Assembly: GCA_002428415.1 (NCBI GenBank)
Contig: DIWI01000006.1
Span: 1-10,081 of the forward strand
Length of the DNA stretch: 10,081 bases
From: Clostridiaceae bacterium UBA6110
GTDB taxonomy: Bacteria; Bacillota; Clostridia; Clostridiales; Clostridiaceae
Direction of reading: 5' to 3'
The notes beneath the pieces are model-generated. The model ran no database searches and was not told the DNA's origin. It saw only the letters and a list, made by a program, of their open reading frames with translations. Both the position numbers and the translations under genes were made by a program. This document shows positions 6,174 to 10,081 of the stretch, piece by piece (within the stretch, counting starts at the first letter, position 1; the number at the start of each line of letters is the position of its first letter).

Positions 6174-7679
6174 TTAAGGCTTCATTGTAGGAAACAGTAT
6201 TACGTCCCTTATTGAATGTGAATCGGTGAGGAACATTACAATTCTGTCTATGCCGATTCCAAGTCCGCCTGTAGGTGGCATTCCGGTTTCAAGTGCGCTC
6301 ATGAACTCTTCATCGATCATGTACGCCTCATCATCTCCCAGATCCCTTTCCTTAGCCTGCTGGTTGAACCTGTCCCTCTGTACTATCGGATCATTCAGCT
6401 CCGAGTATGCGTTGCATATCTCTCTTCCGAATATGAATCCTTCGAACCTTTCGGTGAATGTCGGATTCCCTCTCTTCTTCTTTGTGAGCGGAGAAATCTC
6501 AACAGGATAGTCACATACGAAGGTTGGCTGTATCAGATGCTCCTCGGCATACTTCTCGAACATTGCGTTCAGGATGTCGCCCTTCGTGGTATCCTTCAGG
6601 TCTTTCTTGAATTCATCAGCCAGATGGTGAGCCTTGGCAACAGCTTGAGCTTCCTCATCGCTTCCTATGGCATCGAAGTCCACACCTGCATACTCCTTTA
6701 CGAGCTCAACCATGGTCTTCCTGTTCCATGGAGGTGTCAGGTCGATCTCAGTACCCTGGTAGTTGATCACAGTAGTTCCGAGAACCTTCTTGGCAACTGA
6801 TGAGACAAGCTCCTCAGTAAGCACCATCATGTCGTTGTAATCGGCATATGCCTCATACAGCTCGATCATGGTAAATTCCGGATTGTGCTTGTAGTCCACT
6901 CCTTCATTCCTGAAGTTCTTGCCCATGTCATAGACCTTCTCGAATCCTGCTACTATAAGCCTCTTAAGGTAGAGCTCCGTAGCGATTCTGAGGTACATGT
7001 CTATATCAAGTGAATTATGGTGTGTTATGAACGGTCTTGCTGCTGCTCCTCCTGCTATAGGGGAGAGTATCGGAGTCTCAGCCTCAAGATATCCTCTATC
7101 ATCGAGGAATGTCCTTATTTCTCTGATTATCCTTGTTCGCTTAATAAAGGTTTCCTTTACCACCTCATTTGAGATGATGTCAACCTCCCTCTGCCTGTAT
7201 CTCATGTCAGGGTCGCTCAGGCCATGCCATTTGTCCGGCAGCGGCTTGAGTGATTTGCATATAAGCTCGAAGTCAGTAACCTCGAGAGTTATTTCACCTG
7301 TCTTCGTAACGAAAGCAGTACCCTTGACGCTTATCCAGTCGCCAAGGTCTAAAGTCTTGAAGAATTTGAGCTTCTCTTCGCCGACATTGTCAAGCTTGAT
7401 ATAAATCTGAAGCTTGCCTTCCCTGTCGTGAATGTCAGAGAATCCCGCCTTGCCCTGGACTCTTTTTCTCATAAGTCGTCCGGCAGTGGTTATCTCAACA
7501 CCTTCAAGGGATGCAAAGTTCTCCTTGATGTCTTTGGAATTATGCGTCCTTACGACCTTGTAAACGTCGAAAGGGTCTTTTCCCTGTTCCTGCAGCTCCT
7601 TCAGCTTTTCCCTTCTAAGGGCTTCCTGCTCGGACAGATTGTCCTGCAGCTCCTTGAGGCTCATTTCCTCATTAGACAA
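6174..7679 (-). CDS. lysS: Lysyl-tRNA synthetase, class II
   Basis: Charges tRNA-Lys with lysine. The 501 residues are the normal length. An N-terminal helical extension is followed by an OB-fold anticodon-binding domain (about 60-145, with GRLMRKRVQGKAGFSDIHD). The class II core follows, with motif 1 around 178-205 (RGYLEAETPILSPIAGGAAARPF), motif 2 (FRNEGVDYKHNPEFTMIE, Arg257) and motif 3 (GLGIGIDRIVMFLTDSHSIRDVILFP, Arg479). The start is TTG at 7679, 9 nt after the greA stop and preceded by AGGTG at about 7-nt spacing. The next in-frame ATG (Met6) has its purine-rich tract only 3 nt away, so TTG is preferred. It is the last gene of the coaX-dusB-greA-lysS cluster and is followed by a hairpin. 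All family landmarks are intact. Confidence 0.97.
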   Translation of the reverse strand: MSNEEMSLKELQDNLSEQEALRREKLKELQEQGKDPFDVYKVVRTHNSKDIKENFASLEGVEITTAGRLMRKRVQGKAGFSDIHDREGKLQIYIKLDNVGEEKLKFFKTLDLGDWISVKGTAFVTKTGEITLEVTDFELICKSLKPLPDKWHGLSDPDMRYRQREVDIISNEVVKETFIKRTRIIREIRTFLDDRGYLEAETPILSPIAGGAAARPFITHHNSLDIDMYLRIATELYLKRLIVAGFEKVYDMGKNFRNEGVDYKHNPEFTMIELYEAYADYNDMMVLTEELVSSVAKKVLGTTVINYQGTEIDLTPPWNRKTMVELVKEYAGVDFDAIGSDEEAQAVAKAHHLADEFKKDLKDTTKGDILNAMFEKYAEEHLIQPTFVCDYPVEISPLTKKKRGNPTFTERFEGFIFGREICNAYSELNDPIVQRDRFNQQAKERDLGDDEAYMIDEEFMSALETGMPPTGGLGIGIDRIVMFLTDSHSIRDVILFPTMKP

Positions 7680-7688
7680 TTATCGCAC

Positions 7689-8171
7689 CTACTCTCTTCC
7701 TATTTCTATGATCTTGAACTTGCTGGTGCCATTAGGCACTTCAGCAATGACTTCGTCTCCTACCTTATGTCCCATCAGGGCTGCTCCTACCGGAGATTCA
7801 TTGGAGATCTTGAAGTTAAGGGGATCAGCCTCAGTGGATCCTACAATTCCGTACTCCACTTCCTCTTCGAATTCATAGTCATATACCTTGACTGTGCATC
7901 CGACGCTTACGCTGTCAACAGATACTTCGCTCTCGTCTATGACGCTTGCATTCTTAAGCATGTTTTCAAGCTGCCCGATCCTGCCCTCTACGAAAGCCTG
8001 CTCGTTCTTAGCCTCATCATACTCGGAATTCTCGCTCAGGTCGCCATATCCAAGTGCCACCTTGATTTTCTCGGTTATCTCTTTTCTCCTGACAGTCTTG
8101 AGGTATTCGAGTTCTGTCTCGAGCTTCCTCACACCGTCGTAAGTCATGATATACTTCTTAGCCTCGCTCAT
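7689..8171 (-). CDS. greA: Transcription elongation factor GreA
   Basis: GreA enters the secondary channel of backtracked RNA polymerase and stimulates cleavage of the extruded RNA 3' end. The 160 residues match the family length. The N-terminal coiled-coil hairpin (about 1-78) carries GDLSENSEYDEAK at its tip, with acidic residues Asp44 and Glu47 matching E. coli Asp41 and Glu44. The C-terminal FKBP-like domain has the usual SPVGAALMGHKVGDEV block (about 126-141). Start: ATG preceded by GGGGAG at 6-nt spacing. It has its own strong sigma-A promoter in the gap after dusB, and lysS follows 9 nt downstream, so greA and lysS are at least one transcription unit and may also be read from coaX-dusB. 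Confidence 0.97.
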   Translation of the reverse strand: MSEAKKYIMTYDGVRKLETELEYLKTVRRKEITEKIKVALGYGDLSENSEYDEAKNEQAFVEGRIGQLENMLKNASVIDESEVSVDSVSVGCTVKVYDYEFEEEVEYGIVGSTEADPLNFKISNESPVGAALMGHKVGDEVIAEVPNGTSKFKIIEIGRE

Positions 8172-8204
8172 TTCTTACTCCCCTCTATTTCCATTTAATT
8201 TAAT

Positions 8205-8233
8205 ATTATAATTCAGCTGACATCTTAAGTCAA
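8205..8233 (-). promoter_or_regulatory. Near-consensus sigma-A promoter for greA-lysS
   Basis: On the minus strand, TTGACT (8228-8233) and TATAAT (8205-8210) are separated by exactly 17 nt. The predicted start point near 8198 leaves a short A+T-rich leader of about 27 nt containing the GGGGAG ribosome binding site. The -35 lies just beyond the dusB stop. Confidence 0.82.
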
Positions 8234-8234
8234 A

Positions 8235-9218
8235 TTAAGCTATCACCTTGAGCTTTATTGATTCTCTATATTCCTCCAAAAGATGAATGACAGCTTTCGG
8301 ATCCTCTTCTGTGTTGATCCTTACCTTCAGGTCCGTGCTGTTCTTCATGCCCTTGAGATACCACCCCAGGTGCTTCCTCATTTCTCTGACTGCCTTGTGA
8401 ACCCCGTCGTGCCTTATGGCATTATTGTAATGCTCAATTGCCATCCTTATGATCTCTTCCTGATCAGGTCTTTGGTACTCTTTCCCTTGAAGTGCACTTT
8501 CAATCTCCTCGAAGATCCATGGATTTCCAAGAACTCCACGTGCAATCATTATTCCATCACACTTAGTCTCATTGAACATATCAAGAGCATCCTGTCCGTT
8601 GAATATGTCCCCGTTGCCTATTACAGGTATGCTGAGAGCTTCCTTTACCTTCCTTATTATCGACCTGTCTGATTTGCCGGTGTAGTACTGCTCCCTGAAC
8701 CTTCCATGAATTGTGATCATGTCAGCTCCTGCATCCTCCATCCTTTTCGCAAAATCAAGGGCGGTCTCATCGCCCATGCCGAAGCCTCTCCTGGTCTTGC
8801 AGGTTACAGGCTTGTCAGTGGCCTTCTTTATCTCCCTGATTATGTCCTGGGCCTTCTTCGGGTCCTGCATAAGAGCCGAACCTTCTCCGTTCTTTACTAT
8901 CTTAGGTGCAGGGCAGCCCATGTTCACGTCAATGAGGACTATGTCCTCATTCTCGCTGAGCTTAGCAGCCATCCTTGCCATGATATCCTTCTCGCTACCG
9001 AAAAGCTGAACAGCGATGTTCTTCTCCTTGTCAGAGATCCTCAAGAGCTCCCTTGTATTCTCGCTTCCATAATGGAGTGCCTTGGCGCTTACCATCTCAG
9101 TGAATGCCATGGTGCAGCCCTTATCCATTACTATCTCGCGGTAGGAGATATCCGTGATTCCGGCCATCGGTGCCAGGAATACCCTGGTATCAACGGTCTT
9201 CTTTCCTATTTTTATCAT
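8235..9218 (-). CDS. dusB: tRNA-dihydrouridine synthase, DusB type
   Basis: An FMN enzyme that reduces uridine to dihydrouridine in the tRNA D-loop using NADPH. The 327 residues are family length. The N-terminal TIM barrel has FLAPMAGITD (14-23) at the FMN site, VQLFGS (70-75), and DVNMGCPAPK (97-106) with catalytic Cys102. It also has KTRRGF, ITIHGR, the phosphate-binding IGNGDI, and ARGVLGNPWIF. A helical tRNA-binding domain forms the last 80 or so residues (HKAVREMRKHLGWYLKG). The subtype DusB is judged from motif wording and from its place beside greA/lysS. The chosen ATG lies inside the end of coaX, giving a 29-bp overlap, with only a weak GAAG upstream, so translation may be coupled to coaX. 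The N-terminus aligns well with other Dus proteins, so a later start is unlikely. Confidence 0.95.
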   Translation of the reverse strand: MIKIGKKTVDTRVFLAPMAGITDISYREIVMDKGCTMAFTEMVSAKALHYGSENTRELLRISDKEKNIAVQLFGSEKDIMARMAAKLSENEDIVLIDVNMGCPAPKIVKNGEGSALMQDPKKAQDIIREIKKATDKPVTCKTRRGFGMGDETALDFAKRMEDAGADMITIHGRFREQYYTGKSDRSIIRKVKEALSIPVIGNGDIFNGQDALDMFNETKCDGIMIARGVLGNPWIFEEIESALQGKEYQRPDQEEIIRMAIEHYNNAIRHDGVHKAVREMRKHLGWYLKGMKNSTDLKVRINTEEDPKAVIHLLEEYRESIKLKVIA

Positions 9219-9978
9219 AAATTATCTTCAGCCCCTCCAGGGTCAGTCCAGGTTCAAGGAGATCGATGGAATCAGTGCCGTTGTAAATCATCCTGGACAA
9301 TCCGCCAGTAGCTATTACAAGCGGCTCTTCCTCGCCCTCTTCCATCATTTCCTTCTTCATCATCTTGATTATGTACTCAATGCTGCCGATATAGCCTAGG
9401 ACTATTCCAGATTGCATGGAGGTTACGGTATTCTTTCCAATTACCTTCTCAGGCGTCACGAGCTCTATCCTGGGGAGCTTCGCAGCCCTTTCGAAGAGCG
9501 CATCAGCAGCGATCTTTATACCGGGAAGAATTGCTCCGCCTATATAAACACCGGTGCCTTTTACTGCATCGAACGTTGTAGCTGTTCCAAAATCAACAAG
9601 GATCATGCTCCTCTTGTATTTCTCATATGCAGCTACGGCATTTACGATTCTGTCTGCTCCGACCTCCCTTGGATTGTCGGTCTTAATGTTCATTCCTGTC
9701 TTAAGTCCCGGACCCACTATCATGGGATGGATGTCGAATGTCTTCCTTATCATGTTCTCAAGAGAATACATGACATTCGGAACGACCGATGAAATGATTA
9801 CCCCTGTTATGTCCGATACGCTTATGCCATTCATCCTGAACAGCTCAACTACCTGTATGGACATTTCATCTGACGTTTTCTTAGAATCTGTTGCCAGCCT
9901 GAAATCAGCAATGATATCATTGCCATCGTGAATACCTATAACTATGTTGGTATTTCCAACGTCAACCAAGAGTATCAA
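9190..9978 (-). CDS. coaX: Type III pantothenate kinase
   Basis: Phosphorylates pantothenate, the first step of coenzyme A synthesis. The 262 residues fit the family. It belongs to the ASKHA fold: DVGNTN (6-11, Asp6) binds the ATP phosphates, GADRIVNAVAA (107-117) includes the catalytic Asp109, DFGTATTFD (129-137) is the second phosphate loop, and GGAILPGI (147-154) and IATGG complete the set. The start is TTG, giving MILLVDVGNTN, exactly where the family begins. It is preceded by GGGGAGG (9989-9995) at 10-nt spacing. An ATG at 9986-9988 is out of frame and an in-frame ATT precedes the TTG, so TTG is the best choice. It is the first gene of the minus-strand cluster visible here and overlaps dusB by 29 bp. 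Confidence 0.96.
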   Translation of the reverse strand: MILLVDVGNTNIVIGIHDGNDIIADFRLATDSKKTSDEMSIQVVELFRMNGISVSDITGVIISSVVPNVMYSLENMIRKTFDIHPMIVGPGLKTGMNIKTDNPREVGADRIVNAVAAYEKYKRSMILVDFGTATTFDAVKGTGVYIGGAILPGIKIAADALFERAAKLPRIELVTPEKVIGKNTVTSMQSGIVLGYIGSIEYIIKMMKKEMMEEGEEEPLVIATGGLSRMIYNGTDSIDLLEPGLTLEGLKIIYDKNRKEDR

Positions 9979-10009
9979 AATACCGCATCCTCCCCAATAT
10001 AAATCTAAA

Positions 10010-10029
10010 AGCAGCTCGAAAAAGCTGCT
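10010..10029 (-). terminator. Hairpin upstream of coaX, probable terminator of a gene beyond the right edge
   Basis: A perfect 7-bp stem, AGCAGCT (10010-10016) with AGCTGCT (10023-10029), and a 6-nt loop. On the minus strand it is followed by TTTAGATTT, so it may end a transcript entering from the right. It lies about 15 nt before the coaX ribosome binding site, so a leader attenuator for coaX cannot be excluded. No convincing coaX promoter is visible in the remaining bases to the right edge. Confidence 0.5.
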
Positions 10030-10081
10030 ATGTCTATCTCAGTGCATATAGATGTCATTTGTTTTTAACAATATAATTTTA

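Noticed and set aside
5976..6215. 79-codon open frame on the plus strand upstream of the lysS end.
   Set aside because: Runs through the nested inverted repeat and the lysS terminator hairpin; no ribosome binding site and no similarity I recognise.
7428..8198. 256-codon open frame on the plus strand across lysS and greA.
   Set aside because: It is antisense to two certain genes and arises from their codon bias; no ribosome binding site or recognisable domain.
8706..9311. 201-codon open frame on the plus strand across dusB and coaX.
   Set aside because: Antisense shadow of two well-identified genes, with a Cys/His/Leu-rich product lacking any family motif.
1..10081. CRISPR array, tandem repeats, tRNA or rRNA genes, toxin-antitoxin or phage genes.
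   Set aside because: Read through for regularly spaced repeats, cloverleaf-like ends and typical gene families; none seen.

Overview
The window looks like a chromosomal segment of a low- to mid-GC Firmicute, most likely an anaerobic clostridium. A T-box tRNA-sensing leader, strong AGGAGG-type ribosome binding sites, TTG and GTG starts, heavy use of AGA/AGG for arginine, and the gene order coaX-dusB-greA-lysS all point that way. I cannot name genus or species. No rRNA, tRNA, CRISPR array, prophage gene or recognisable transposase is visible.

Layout. Plus strand, 1-4216: asnA (5' end cut by the window edge), then a T-box leader with its intrinsic terminator (about 874-1075), then aspS, followed by a long-stem terminator. 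A second short transcription unit holds a DUF4846-type lipoprotein gene and a 74-residue zinc-ribbon protein, again closed by a terminator. 4293-4633 is AT-rich with no gene I recognise and is where the two strands converge. Minus strand, 9978 down to 4634: coaX, dusB (overlapping coaX by 29 bp), greA (with its own near-consensus promoter), lysS and a terminator hairpin. A lone AT-rich AAA ATPase/DUF4143 gene follows, with its own promoter, next to an unexplained nested inverted repeat (5971-6058).

How the genes fit together. The left part concerns aspartate and asparagine. AsnA makes free asparagine from aspartate and ammonia; AspRS charges aspartate. The leader between them contains a readable antiterminator and terminator, and my hand fold of Stem I places an AAC (Asn) triplet followed by A in the specifier position. 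The AspRS carries a His (residue 33) at the position that distinguishes some non-discriminating AspRS enzymes. Together this suggests that this AspRS is tuned to tRNA-Asn supply, possibly feeding an amidotransferase route. The right part is a housekeeping operon: pantothenate phosphorylation for CoA, tRNA dihydrouridine formation, transcript-cleavage rescue of RNA polymerase, and lysyl-tRNA synthesis.

The best candidates for something less described are the Asn-type T-box driving an AspRS, the lipoprotein/zinc-ribbon pair, and the possible structured RNA or small element at 5971-6058. I did not find convincing evidence of a wholly new multi-gene system.
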